A DNA stretch of 9,333 nt, taken from positions 1 through 9,333 of the forward strand of contig JAOZUU010000027.1 in NCBI GenBank assembly GCA_029938515.1, written 5' to 3'. The first letter of the stretch is position 1, and the number at the start of each line of letters is the position of its first letter. Position numbers and translations under genes: made by a program. Source of the DNA: Desulfobacterales bacterium (GTDB lineage: Bacteria > Desulfobacterota > Desulfobacteria > Desulfobacterales > QNYZ01). The notes beneath the pieces were generated by a model that saw only the letters and a program-made list of their open reading frames with translations, did not search any database and was not told where the DNA came from. Positions 1 through 5,770 of this stretch are shown piece after piece.

Positions 1-1
1 G

Positions 2-145
2 GCATACCTCGATACGTTCCATTACCACCGGGATCCGGAGAGATGGGGTGAGCTTGAGAAAGATATGCTTGACCTTAAAGCGTTTCAATCGATGGCGGCA
101 AAATTTCCGAAGCGAACCGTCAAACGGATCAGAATCGGAAATTAG
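2..145 (+). CDS. C-terminal fragment of an unrecognised protein (cut by window edge)
   Basis: An open frame enters from the left edge and ends at TAG 143-145, giving the last 47 residues of a protein whose start lies outside the window. The tail is hydrophilic, with HYHRDPERWGELEKD in the middle and a basic end (KFPKRTVKRIRIGN). I see no membrane segment and recognise no family motif. The stop lies 15 bp from the stop of the convergent AOR gene, leaving no room for a separate terminator between them. That the frame is coding is inferred from its codon use and uninterrupted reading. Function unknown. Confidence 0.55.
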   Translation, partial: AYLDTFHYHRDPERWGELEKDMLDLKAFQSMAAKFPKRTVKRIRIGN

Positions 146-160
146 CTCCTAACACTATCA

Positions 161-1909
161 TCAGTTTGACCATCCTCTGATTCGGTAATAATCGCGTACC
201 ATTGAATCCATTTCCTCTTCGGTAATCACGGCACCGGTATCTTCAAGCTTGCGATAAAGGGCAACGGGTAGTTTGTCGTCTTTGACCGTCAAACCTTCCC
301 TGAGGTTGAAGTTTCGCGTAAGGTTAAGAACATTGGTGGCGATTTGTTGAAGGACGGTTTTATCGGCGTCAATACCGCAGGTATTGTGAATTATTTCACC
401 CAATCCATCCCAGGTGTAGAAATCCCGGTAAAAGCGGCATAAAATGAGGGTATCAAATAGCGTCAGGCGGTCTTCAAAGTCGACGAACAGTTCCGCCTTG
501 CCATCGATCTGTTCCGGATCAATCATGCCGGACAGCTCCGGTTTGTAGAAAGTGGCCCTCAAGTGGCAGGCACCCCGATCTGATGTGGCATAGGCCAGTC
601 CCATTCCCTTTAATGCTCTGGGATCGTAACCCGGTGGTTCGAGGCCTTTTACGTGTACCGCAATATCTTCCAGGTTCCATTCCCTGGCAGTCGCCCTGAT
701 CCCCTGGGCCAGCAGGTCGCCGATATCCCGGCGATAAGCGATCTTTTCAAGTAGCTCCGCGACCGCATCAACATCGCCGTACCGGATGGGGTAGTCAACT
801 TTTTCCCGCTGAACGGCCTCCATGGTAAAGGCGCAAAGATTCCCGGCGGTGATCGTATCCAGACCCAGTCGATCGCAAACATCGTTCAAATAGGCGATTT
901 CCTCGATGCTGTCGATCATGCAAAGGCCGCCGAAGGCATAAATCGTTTCATACTCGGGTCCCTCCACCTTTAAACCGGCATGACGTCCCCGCTGAACCGT
1001 GGACAGGCGACCGCAGGCCATGAAGCATTTCAGGCAGGCGTGGGGGGTTACCTGGCAGCGCTGATGTAATGCATCCGAATTGATCTGTTCCCAGTGGTCG
1101 CAAACACCTTCTTTCCAGTAACGGGTCGGGAAGCCTTTGGCGTCATTGAGGAGTTTGACCATCATGGGTGTGCCCATCGTTTTATAAGCATTGACGGCGG
1201 GATTTTCTTTGGCCTCCCGGGCCATTTTTTTAAAAAGTGTTTTGAGCCTGTCCGGATGATATAAAGAGCGCTGACGGTTTCCCTGGAACATAATTCCTTT
1301 AAGATTCTTTGATCCCATGACGGTACCGACGCCGGTCCGTCCGGCTGAGCGCCAATAGTCATTTTCGATGACCGCAAAGCGGACCAGATTTTCAGCTGCC
1401 GGCCCGATGACAACGGCACCGGGACGATTTAAATCTTTTTCCGGACTTGAAAAGCGCTTAAGTACGATGTCTTCGGTTGTGTAGGTGTCTTTGCCCCAGA
1501 TGTCGCCCGCTTCATGGAACTCAACTCTGTCCGGAAAAACAGCCAGCACACTGGGACTGGTCGCCTTGCCGTGAATAACGATTGCGTCAAAGCCGCAGCT
1601 GTCAATGGCTTCCGGCGCTTTGCCACCGGCATAGGACTCGGCATAAAAACCCGTTTGAGGTGATTTGGTGAAGACACCATAGCGACAAGATCCCCAGATG
1701 TTATTCCCGGAAACAGGGCCGGTGGCGAACACCAGACGGTTATCCGGCTGCAGAGGATCTATGCCTTCAGGGTTTTCCTGGTGGAGTAAATAGGTTCCCA
1801 ACCCTTTCCCGCCGAGATACGTTTTATATATTTCACTGGAAACGGTATCCACGCGATAGGAATTGTCGTTCAGATTGATTTTTAAAATTCTGCCGTAAAA
1901 ACCATGCAT
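161..1909 (-). CDS. Aldehyde:ferredoxin oxidoreductase family protein (tungsten/molybdenum bis-pterin enzyme)
   Basis: 582 residues, close to the usual 600-620 of the AOR family. These cytoplasmic enzymes oxidise aldehydes to carboxylates, or run in reverse, with ferredoxin as electron carrier. They hold W or Mo in two pterins next to a [4Fe-4S] cluster. Seen: the N-terminal opening MHGFYGRILKINL, GGKGLG at 33-38, and SAGRTGVGTVMGSKNLKGI at 188-206. The cluster cysteines are C292-x2-C295-x3-C299, with the fourth probably C491 in DTLILC. The first pterin-site motif is DRLGLD at 346-351; the second, normally DxxGLC, reads DTLILC. Start chosen at the ATG (complement of 1907-1909), with AAGGAG a suitable distance upstream. 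The gene is convergent with the fragment at 2-145 and has no operon partner in the window. The substrate class (aldehyde, formaldehyde, glyceraldehyde-3-P, aromatic acyl or other) cannot be read from the sequence. Confidence 0.95.
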   Translation of the reverse strand: MHGFYGRILKINLNDNSYRVDTVSSEIYKTYLGGKGLGTYLLHQENPEGIDPLQPDNRLVFATGPVSGNNIWGSCRYGVFTKSPQTGFYAESYAGGKAPEAIDSCGFDAIVIHGKATSPSVLAVFPDRVEFHEAGDIWGKDTYTTEDIVLKRFSSPEKDLNRPGAVVIGPAAENLVRFAVIENDYWRSAGRTGVGTVMGSKNLKGIMFQGNRQRSLYHPDRLKTLFKKMAREAKENPAVNAYKTMGTPMMVKLLNDAKGFPTRYWKEGVCDHWEQINSDALHQRCQVTPHACLKCFMACGRLSTVQRGRHAGLKVEGPEYETIYAFGGLCMIDSIEEIAYLNDVCDRLGLDTITAGNLCAFTMEAVQREKVDYPIRYGDVDAVAELLEKIAYRRDIGDLLAQGIRATAREWNLEDIAVHVKGLEPPGYDPRALKGMGLAYATSDRGACHLRATFYKPELSGMIDPEQIDGKAELFVDFEDRLTLFDTLILCRFYRDFYTWDGLGEIIHNTCGIDADKTVLQQIATNVLNLTRNFNLREGLTVKDDKLPVALYRKLEDTGAVITEEEMDSMVRDYYRIRGWSN

Positions 1910-1952
1910 CGTGTTTCTCCTTCTTTATGAGTTTTTCAACAAATACCATAAA

Positions 1953-1969
1953 CGCTATCACGTTGCCAG
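1953..1969 (-). promoter_or_regulatory. Possible sigma-54 (-24/-12) promoter for the AOR gene
   Basis: Read on the minus strand this is CTGGCAACGTGATAGCG. It has the invariant GG-N10-GC spacing of sigma-54 promoters and a good -24 half (CTGGCA), but a poor -12 half (TAGCG where TTGCW is expected). Transcription would start about 12 bp downstream, giving a leader of roughly 30 nt before the AOR ribosome site. No activator site was identified and no sigma-54 activator is encoded nearby. I found no convincing sigma-70 alternative in the same stretch. Confidence 0.3.
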
Positions 1970-2202
1970 CCCCGTACTGTATTGACATCCTCTGATAAAC
2001 CCATTATTTTGCTTGGACATAAATTCACCGCCATTCGTTACGCTCATTCGAGTCACCGGGCATGCAGAGACTTACATTTTTTTTGGTTTTCCCCTGAAAC
2101 GCCGGGTTCTGGCAGCTTTCAATTCCTATGTGCGCCAAGCGCTGATATGTCTGCTATTACGAAGAGCACACCCTTTTAATCCCTAATATTGAATGTTTTC
2201 TC
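1970..2202. other. Intergenic stretch with no convincing gene
   Basis: Between the AOR upstream region and the HU promoter. A 65-codon frame can be drawn on the plus strand from 1982 to 2179, but it has no ribosome site, no recognisable domain and a composition rich in H, F, S and P. I do not call it a gene. The stretch is richer in GC than the AT-rich DNA just downstream (2181-2275), so it may be a relic of a repeat or a lost gene. I saw no strong hairpin in it. Confidence 0.4.
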
Positions 2203-2229
2203 TTGACTAACCAAAAAAAAATCTATAAC
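2203..2229 (+). promoter_or_regulatory. Likely sigma-70-type promoter for the HU gene
   Basis: TTGACT at 2203-2208 (-35, 5 of 6 matches) and TATAAC at 2224-2229 (-10, 5 of 6) lie in AT-rich DNA. The 15-bp spacer is 2 bp shorter than the optimum. The predicted start near 2236 gives a leader of about 50 nt before the ATG at 2288. Confidence 0.45.
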
Positions 2230-2275
2230 CAATTAAAAATCATGGATCTTTGCTTGGTATTTATCTTAAACTTTG

Positions 2276-2283
2276 AAAGGAGG
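2276..2283 (+). promoter_or_regulatory. Ribosome binding site that fixes the HU start
   Basis: AAAGGAGG, near-perfect anti-16S complement, 4 nt before ATG 2288. It overlaps the codons that would follow the upstream TTG at 2273, arguing against that longer start. Confidence 0.75.
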
Positions 2284-2287
2284 CGCG

Positions 2288-2551
2288 ATGACGAAAGCGG
2301 AATTGGTTGAAAAAATGGCTAAGGATGCGGGGATTTCAAAGGTTGCAGCCGGGAAGGCGCTCAAGTCTTTTATGGATGGTATTGCCGAGGGATTAAAAAA
2401 ACGAAATAGCCGGGTGACTTTAGTCGGGTTTGGTACTTTCAAGAAAGTTTATCGGAAAACCCGCATGGGGCGTAATCCTCAGACAGGTGAGAAGATAAAA
2501 ATCAAAGGTAGAAATGCGGTTACGTTTAAAGCCGGGAAAAATTTAGTATAA
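2288..2551 (+). CDS. HU-family nucleoid DNA-binding protein
   Basis: 87 residues, slightly below the usual ~90 of HU/IHF subunits. HU dimers bind and bend DNA without strong sequence preference and shape the nucleoid. Seen: an N-terminal helical dimerisation region (MTKAELVEKMAKDAGISK), the core signature GFGTF at 47-51, and the DNA-binding arm GRNPQTGEKIKIKGRNAVTF at 61-80 with the intercalating proline at 64. Start chosen at ATG 2288: an in-frame TTG at 2273 would add five residues but directly abuts and runs into the strong AAAGGAGG ribosome site (2276-2283). The spacing of 4 nt to ATG is short. The gene appears to be transcribed alone, between its own promoter and an intrinsic terminator. 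HU versus an IHF-like subunit cannot be settled from sequence alone, but HU fits better. Confidence 0.95.
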   Translation: MTKAELVEKMAKDAGISKVAAGKALKSFMDGIAEGLKKRNSRVTLVGFGTFKKVYRKTRMGRNPQTGEKIKIKGRNAVTFKAGKNLV

Positions 2552-2573
2552 ACATTTTGCGGATTGTATTTTT

Positions 2574-2613
2574 AAAAGCAGGGTGAATCCAGATACAGGA
2601 TCACCCTGCTTTT
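2574..2613 (+). terminator. Intrinsic terminator downstream of the HU gene
   Basis: A perfect 13-bp stem: AAAAGCAGGGTGA (2574-2586) pairs with TCACCCTGCTTTT (2601-2613) around a 14-nt loop that can itself form TCC/GGA pairs. The GC-rich core is flanked by A on the left and T on the right, so it could work in both directions. It lies 22 bp after the HU stop codon. Confidence 0.85.
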
Positions 2614-2674
2614 GCATTAATCGTATGAGCCAATATTTACTGAATCAGTTTTAAGCATTCCCTGATTTTTTCCT

Positions 2675-3118
2675 ATGAGCAACGAGCAGCCTCGGACAGA
2701 TGGCGTTTTTTATCATGACCTGACCGTCCCTGAGAATACCATTGACCAAAACGGCCATGTCAATAATGTTGTCTACGTTCAGTGGATGCAGGATGTGGCC
2801 ATTCTTCATTCCGATGCGACCGGCGGTACTGCCGCAGTGACTGCTGTCGGTGGTGCCTGGGTGGTGCGTTCCCATAAAATTGAATATCTGGCGCCCGCTT
2901 TTGCGGGCGATCGGGTACAGATCGCGACCTGGGTGGTCGGTTTTCATCGTGTGAGATCACTTCGTCGATATAGGTTTGTAAATGTAGTGACCCGAAAAAT
3001 TATTGCGAAGGGTGAAACTGATTGGGTATTTGTTGACAACAAGAGTGGCCGTCTTCGTACGATTCCCCCTATTGTGATGAAAACTTTTCTTCTTGTATCG
3101 GATAAATGGGAATCGTGA
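2675..3118 (+). CDS. Hotdog-fold acyl-CoA thioesterase (4HBT/YbgC-FadM type)
   Basis: 147 residues, typical of single-domain 4HBT thioesterases, which hydrolyse acyl-CoA (or acyl-ACP) to free acid and thiol in the cytoplasm, usually as tetramers. Seen: the active-site segment IDQNGHVNNVVYVQWMQ at 23-39, with probable catalytic D24 and the GHVNN turn at 27-31, then the central beta stretch VVRSHKIEYLAPAFAGDRV (63-81) typical of the fold. Start: an in-frame TGA at 2663-2665 leaves ATG 2675 as the first possible start. There is no recognisable Shine-Dalgarno in front of it (the upstream bases are T-rich), so translation may be weak or start differently. It ends 2-3 bp before the remnant of the convergent hydrolase. 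The acyl substrate is not predictable. Confidence 0.85.
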   Translation: MSNEQPRTDGVFYHDLTVPENTIDQNGHVNNVVYVQWMQDVAILHSDATGGTAAVTAVGGAWVVRSHKIEYLAPAFAGDRVQIATWVVGFHRVRSLRRYRFVNVVTRKIIAKGETDWVFVDNKSGRLRTIPPIVMKTFLLVSDKWES

Positions 3119-3120
3119 CG

Positions 3121-3456
3121 GATTTTTTTAAATGTTGCGGCAATCTTTTCAATGGTTAGCAGTAATGTCCGATAATCATTGGCCACATCTGCACCGGCAA
3201 CTGTTTCAGCCGGATGGGGACTGATACCGTCTTTGCACCGTACGAAGATCATGACGATGGCTTCCAATCTTTCACGAATCCTCCGACAGGCAATCTTTCA
3301 TTGGGCATCGGAAGGAGAGCGCAGATCGATGGTAAATGGCACCTGGCCTGGGATCATATTTAATAAATCCGCGGCAACCCGACTGCCGATGAACGAGATA
3401 GGAAACCGTGCGTCTTCTTCGGCCGCGAAGCCATAGGCTTCCAAGGCAAATAGGAA
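3121..3456 (-). pseudogene. Decayed M20 amidohydrolase (N-carbamoyl-L-amino-acid hydrolase / allantoate amidohydrolase type)
   Basis: Reading the minus strand from about 3456 down gives three blocks of this family in order and in one frame. Block 1 is FAAEEDARFPISFIGSR, matching the family's FxxEEGxRF...GSR. Block 2 is IPGQVPFTIDLRSPSDA, the dimerisation-domain strand, followed by TGA (3298-3300) and then RRIRERLEAI. Block 3 is MIFVRCKDGISPHPAE, the C-terminal signature. About 110 codons remain of a family length near 410. The N-terminus with its metal ligands, a large middle section and a shorter later section are missing. The metal-ligand histidine of GISHNPxE appears as P. No start codon or terminal stop remains; the frame runs on past the thioesterase stop. 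Intact relatives cleave N-carbamoyl amino acids or allantoate, releasing CO2 and NH3. It lies directly after the regulator in the same frame, so it was probably a co-transcribed partner of this locus. Confidence 0.8.
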
Positions 3457-3468
3457 AAATCGGGTTTA

Positions 3469-4197
3469 TCACGGAGAGCCCCTGGTAGGAGAGAGAAAGA
3501 ATTTCCATACCTGATCGAACATTGCCAGGGATGCTTTATAAGCGGCTTCGGGGTCATGTCTTTGTATGGATTTAAGTATAGCCGAGTGATAAGGGAGTGA
3601 CGCCTGCTGGGTACTGATATCCCGGAGGTCCGCTTTGCGAGCCGCCTGTACCGCCTGGCGCATGGTATGCCCGATCTGTGCCAGCACCTCATTATGGCAG
3701 GCATCCAATATGGATGTATGAAACGCCATATCCACTTCAAGATACTTGTCGTATGTGTATCCGGATGAATCTTTCAGGGTTGCTCCCATTTTATCATACC
3801 AGGACCGAATGACCGTTATTTCCTCATTCGTTGCTCGTTCAGCAGTATAACGACATGCTTCTGATTCGATAATTCGTCTGACTTCGGTAATCTTTTTCAG
3901 GAAGGCTCGTTTATCGCCGGATTTCAAGGTCCAAAGCAGGATGTCCGAATCAAACAGGTTCCATTCCTGGCGAGGCTGAATAAGCGTGCCGATTTTGGGC
4001 CGGGTACAAATCAACCCTTTTTGGGTAAGTACTTTGGTCGCTTCCCGCAGTACGCCACGACTCACGCCGTAGGTTTTACAAAGGGTATCTTCGTTGGGCA
4101 GGGTATCGCCGGGATTAAAATCGCCGGTGACGATTTTGTGGCCGATTTCCTCCACCAGGTATTCGTAAAGTTTGCGATGAAAAGAAGCGGATGCCAT
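3469..4197 (-). CDS. GntR-family transcriptional regulator, FadR/FCD subfamily
   Basis: 242 residues, the normal size. Residues about 6-75 form the winged helix-turn-helix, with the family pattern PGDTLPNEDTLCKTYGVSRG at 29-48 and LREATKVLTQKGLI at 50-63. Residues about 95-232 form the all-helical FCD effector domain, with D156-x3-H160 in EVDMAFHTSIL and H204 in YHSAILKSIQRHDPEAA as probable metal/ligand-site residues. Such proteins bind small carboxylates or amino acids and mostly repress adjacent genes. It is divergent from ornithine aminotransferase, and the intergenic region carries matching promoters and a palindrome, so I infer it controls itself and the 4395-8036 genes. ATG 4195-4197 (complement) has only a weak GGG upstream as ribosome site. 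Its stop is followed within about 15 nt, in the same frame, by the hydrolase remnant, so its last few residues may have been altered by the deletion. Confidence 0.92.
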   Translation of the reverse strand: MASASFHRKLYEYLVEEIGHKIVTGDFNPGDTLPNEDTLCKTYGVSRGVLREATKVLTQKGLICTRPKIGTLIQPRQEWNLFDSDILLWTLKSGDKRAFLKKITEVRRIIESEACRYTAERATNEEITVIRSWYDKMGATLKDSSGYTYDKYLEVDMAFHTSILDACHNEVLAQIGHTMRQAVQAARKADLRDISTQQASLPYHSAILKSIQRHDPEAAYKASLAMFDQVWKFFLSPTRGSP

Positions 4198-4219
4198 TTT
4201 TTAACCCAATCAATATATG

Positions 4220-4230
4220 ATATGATTATA
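4220..4230. promoter_or_regulatory. Candidate regulator box at the GntR transcription start
   Basis: ATATGATTATA on the plus strand. The exact reverse complement, TATAATCATAT, occurs at 4340-4350 inside the palindrome in front of ornithine aminotransferase. Both copies sit over the predicted start of the adjacent gene. AT-rich DNA lowers the significance of an 11-mer match. Confidence 0.4.
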
Positions 4231-4258
4231 AAGTATCCTTTCGCTTCATTCGGGTCAA
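4230..4258 (-). promoter_or_regulatory. Promoter of the GntR regulator
   Basis: On the minus strand: TTGACC (complement of 4253-4258) as -35, a 17-bp spacer, and TACTTT (complement of 4230-4235) as -10. The start would fall near 4223, inside the ATATGATTATA box at 4220-4230, consistent with autoregulation. Confidence 0.5.
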
Positions 4259-4303
4259 GTGATGATAGGAGATAAATAGAGATTGGGTATGGTAAAATTT
4301 TCC

Positions 4304-4332
4304 TTGACATGGAATAAATATTTAATTACCAT
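4304..4332 (+). promoter_or_regulatory. Promoter of the ornithine aminotransferase gene
   Basis: A perfect -35 TTGACA (4304-4309), a 17-bp spacer and TACCAT (4327-4332) as -10 with the key T, A and final T. The start is predicted near 4339, within the palindrome at 4333-4359. Confidence 0.55.
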
Positions 4333-4359
4333 CTATTCATATAATCATATTATGAATAG
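4333..4359. promoter_or_regulatory. Palindromic operator candidate for the GntR/FadR regulator
   Basis: Perfect 9-bp inverted arms, CTATTCATA (4333-4341) and TATGAATAG (4351-4359), around a 9-bp centre. The element abuts the -10 box and covers the predicted start, the classic place for a repressor. It contains the 11-bp box shared with the regulator's own promoter. It could also form an mRNA hairpin, but the low GC and missing U-run argue against a terminator. Confidence 0.5.
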
Positions 4360-4394
4360 GGGCAAGTCGATTAAATTGAATGGGATGGATCTTT

Positions 4395-5591
4395 ATGGAT
4401 GCTTATCAGGCTATCGAACTGGAACAAACTTACGGAGCTCACAACTATCAGCCCATGGACGTTGTATTGTGTCGGGGTGAGGGCGTTTGGGTATGGGATG
4501 TGGCGGGGAATAAATATCTGGATTGTTTATCGGCCTATTCAGCGGTCAACCAGGGGCACTGCCATCCCCGCATCATGCAAGCCATGATTGAACAGTCCCG
4601 AACGCTGACATTGACATCCAGGGCTTTTCGAAATGATCAGTTGGGCCTTTTTTACCGGGACCTTTGCCGGTTAACCAATTCCCATAAGGTACTGCCCATG
4701 AATAGCGGAGCGGAAGCCGTGGAAACCGCCATCAAGGCGGTACGCAAGTGGGGATATGTTGAAAAAGGCGTTCCCGAAGATGAGGCGGAAATCATTGTTT
4801 GCGGAAACAATTTTCACGGGCGAACCATCACCATTGTGGGATTTAGTACCAATGAAAATTCACGCAAGGGCTTTGGGCCGTTTACACCCGGGTTTAAAAT
4901 CATCCCTTTTGGAGATGTGGCGGCTTTGGAACAGGTCCTGACGCCGAACACCGTTGGTTTCCTGGTTGAACCGATTCAGGGTGAGGCCGGCGTGATTATC
5001 CCTCCAGATGGATATTTAAAAGCAGTACGAAACATTTGCCAGGAAAATAAAATTGTATTGATTCTGGACGAAATCCAAACGGGTCTGGGGCGCACTGGAA
5101 AGCTGCTGGCCGAAGCACACGAAGAGATTGAGGCGGACCTGACCCTCATCGGAAAGGCTTTGTCCGGCGGTTTTTATCCGGTGTCGGCCGTTTTATCCAA
5201 TCAAGCGGTCCTGGGGGTTCTGCAGCCTGGTGATCATGGGAGCACCTTTGGTGGAAATCCGCTGGCCTGTGCGGTAAGTCGAATGGCCTTGAAAGTGCTG
5301 GTTGAAGAGGGGATGATCGAAAATGCCGCTGATATGGGGGCCTATTTTTTAGACGGTTTAAAACAGGTTAAAAGCCAAAAAATTAAAGAAGTGCGTGGCA
5401 AGGGACTGATGATCGGTGTGGAACTGGATACAAAAGCGGGTGGCGCCAGGTCCTATTGCGAAGAACTAATGACCCGGGGCCTGCTCTGCAAGGAAACGCA
5501 TGACCATATCATCCGGTTTGCCCCTCCTCTGGTGATTGATCGCGAAACCATTGACTGGGCTCTAGAGCAGATTGAAGCAGTTTTGAAATAG
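4395..5591 (+). CDS. rocD: Ornithine aminotransferase (ornithine--oxo-acid transaminase)
   Basis: 398 residues, the usual length. This class III PLP enzyme moves the delta-amino group of ornithine to 2-oxoglutarate, giving glutamate 5-semialdehyde and glutamate. Seen: YGAHNYQP at 13-20, [14 protein letters not shown] at 45-58, [10 protein letters not shown] at 103-112, FHGRT at 140-144, [10 protein letters not shown] at 191-200, [12 protein letters not shown] at 224-235, PLP lysine K254 in GKALSGG, and [10 protein letters not shown] at 282-291. The residues that make the human enzyme ornithine-specific (Y55, Y85, R180) align with Y18, Y48 and R143, favouring ornithine over acetylornithine or GABA. 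Start: ATG 4395 (MDAYQAIE) fits the family N-terminus and has GGATGG 6 nt upstream; an in-frame ATG at 4380 would add five residues. First gene of the plus-strand cluster with the COG2403 protein and carbamate kinase. Any arginine-fed source of ornithine is outside the window. Confidence 0.95.
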   Translation: MDAYQAIELEQTYGAHNYQPMDVVLCRGEGVWVWDVAGNKYLDCLSAYSAVNQGHCHPRIMQAMIEQSRTLTLTSRAFRNDQLGLFYRDLCRLTNSHKVLPMNSGAEAVETAIKAVRKWGYVEKGVPEDEAEIIVCGNNFHGRTITIVGFSTNENSRKGFGPFTPGFKIIPFGDVAALEQVLTPNTVGFLVEPIQGEAGVIIPPDGYLKAVRNICQENKIVLILDEIQTGLGRTGKLLAEAHEEIEADLTLIGKALSGGFYPVSAVLSNQAVLGVLQPGDHGSTFGGNPLACAVSRMALKVLVEEGMIENAADMGAYFLDGLKQVKSQKIKEVRGKGLMIGVELDTKAGGARSYCEELMTRGLLCKETHDHIIRFAPPLVIDRETIDWALEQIEAVLK

Positions 5592-5659
5592 ACATTTAGA
5601 GCAGTTGTTGTCAGGATAACGTTCCAATTATGGTTTCAAATAAGAAAAATATTGTATAG

Positions 5660-5749
5660 CGGTTGTCATCATTCACAATCAATTTGAGTCGTTAAGCAAT
5701 AGTCTTTCGTAAGGTATATTAAAACATCGGAACAGATTTATGACAACCG
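5660..5749. repeat. 10-bp inverted repeat spanning the gap before the COG2403 gene
   Basis: CGGTTGTCAT (5660-5669) and ATGACAACCG (5740-5749) are perfect inverted copies 80 bp apart. The right copy ends 8 bp before the ribosome site of the COG2403 gene. It could be a pair of operator half-sites, a looping site or an mRNA fold presenting the start region. A possible promoter, TTAAGC-N17-TATATT (5692-5720), lies between the arms. No terminator-like hairpin follows the aminotransferase, so read-through is likely. Confidence 0.4.
5692..5720 (+). promoter_or_regulatory. Weak internal promoter candidate before the COG2403 gene
   Basis: TTAAGC (5692-5697), 17-bp spacer, TATATT (5715-5720; 5 of 6 matches). 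The -35 is poor (3 of 6). The 179-bp gap after the aminotransferase gene is long for an operon, which makes a second promoter plausible. Confidence 0.25.
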
Positions 5750-5757
5750 GTATAATT

Positions 5758-5764
5758 GAAAGGA
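5758..5764 (+). promoter_or_regulatory. Ribosome binding site fixing the COG2403 start
   Basis: GAAAGGA, 6 nt before ATG 5771. It overlaps the in-frame TTG codon at 5756, which is therefore unlikely to be the start. TATAAT at 5751-5756 is too close to this site to be a working -10. Confidence 0.6.
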
Positions 5765-5770
5765 TGCGTC

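Noticed and set aside
1982..2179. 65-codon open frame on the plus strand
   Set aside because: No ribosome site, no recognisable motif and unusual composition; more likely non-coding.
3179..3436. 85-codon plus-strand frame between the thioesterase and the regulator
   Set aside because: The minus strand here carries clear M20 carbamoylase blocks; the plus frame has no motif or ribosome site.
4333..4359. Palindrome considered as an intrinsic terminator
   Set aside because: It is AT-rich, has no U-run and sits at the predicted transcription start of the aminotransferase gene, so an operator fits better.
5751..5756. Perfect TATAAT upstream of the COG2403 gene
   Set aside because: Its predicted start would fall within or after the ribosome site at 5758-5764, and there is no -35 at the proper distance.
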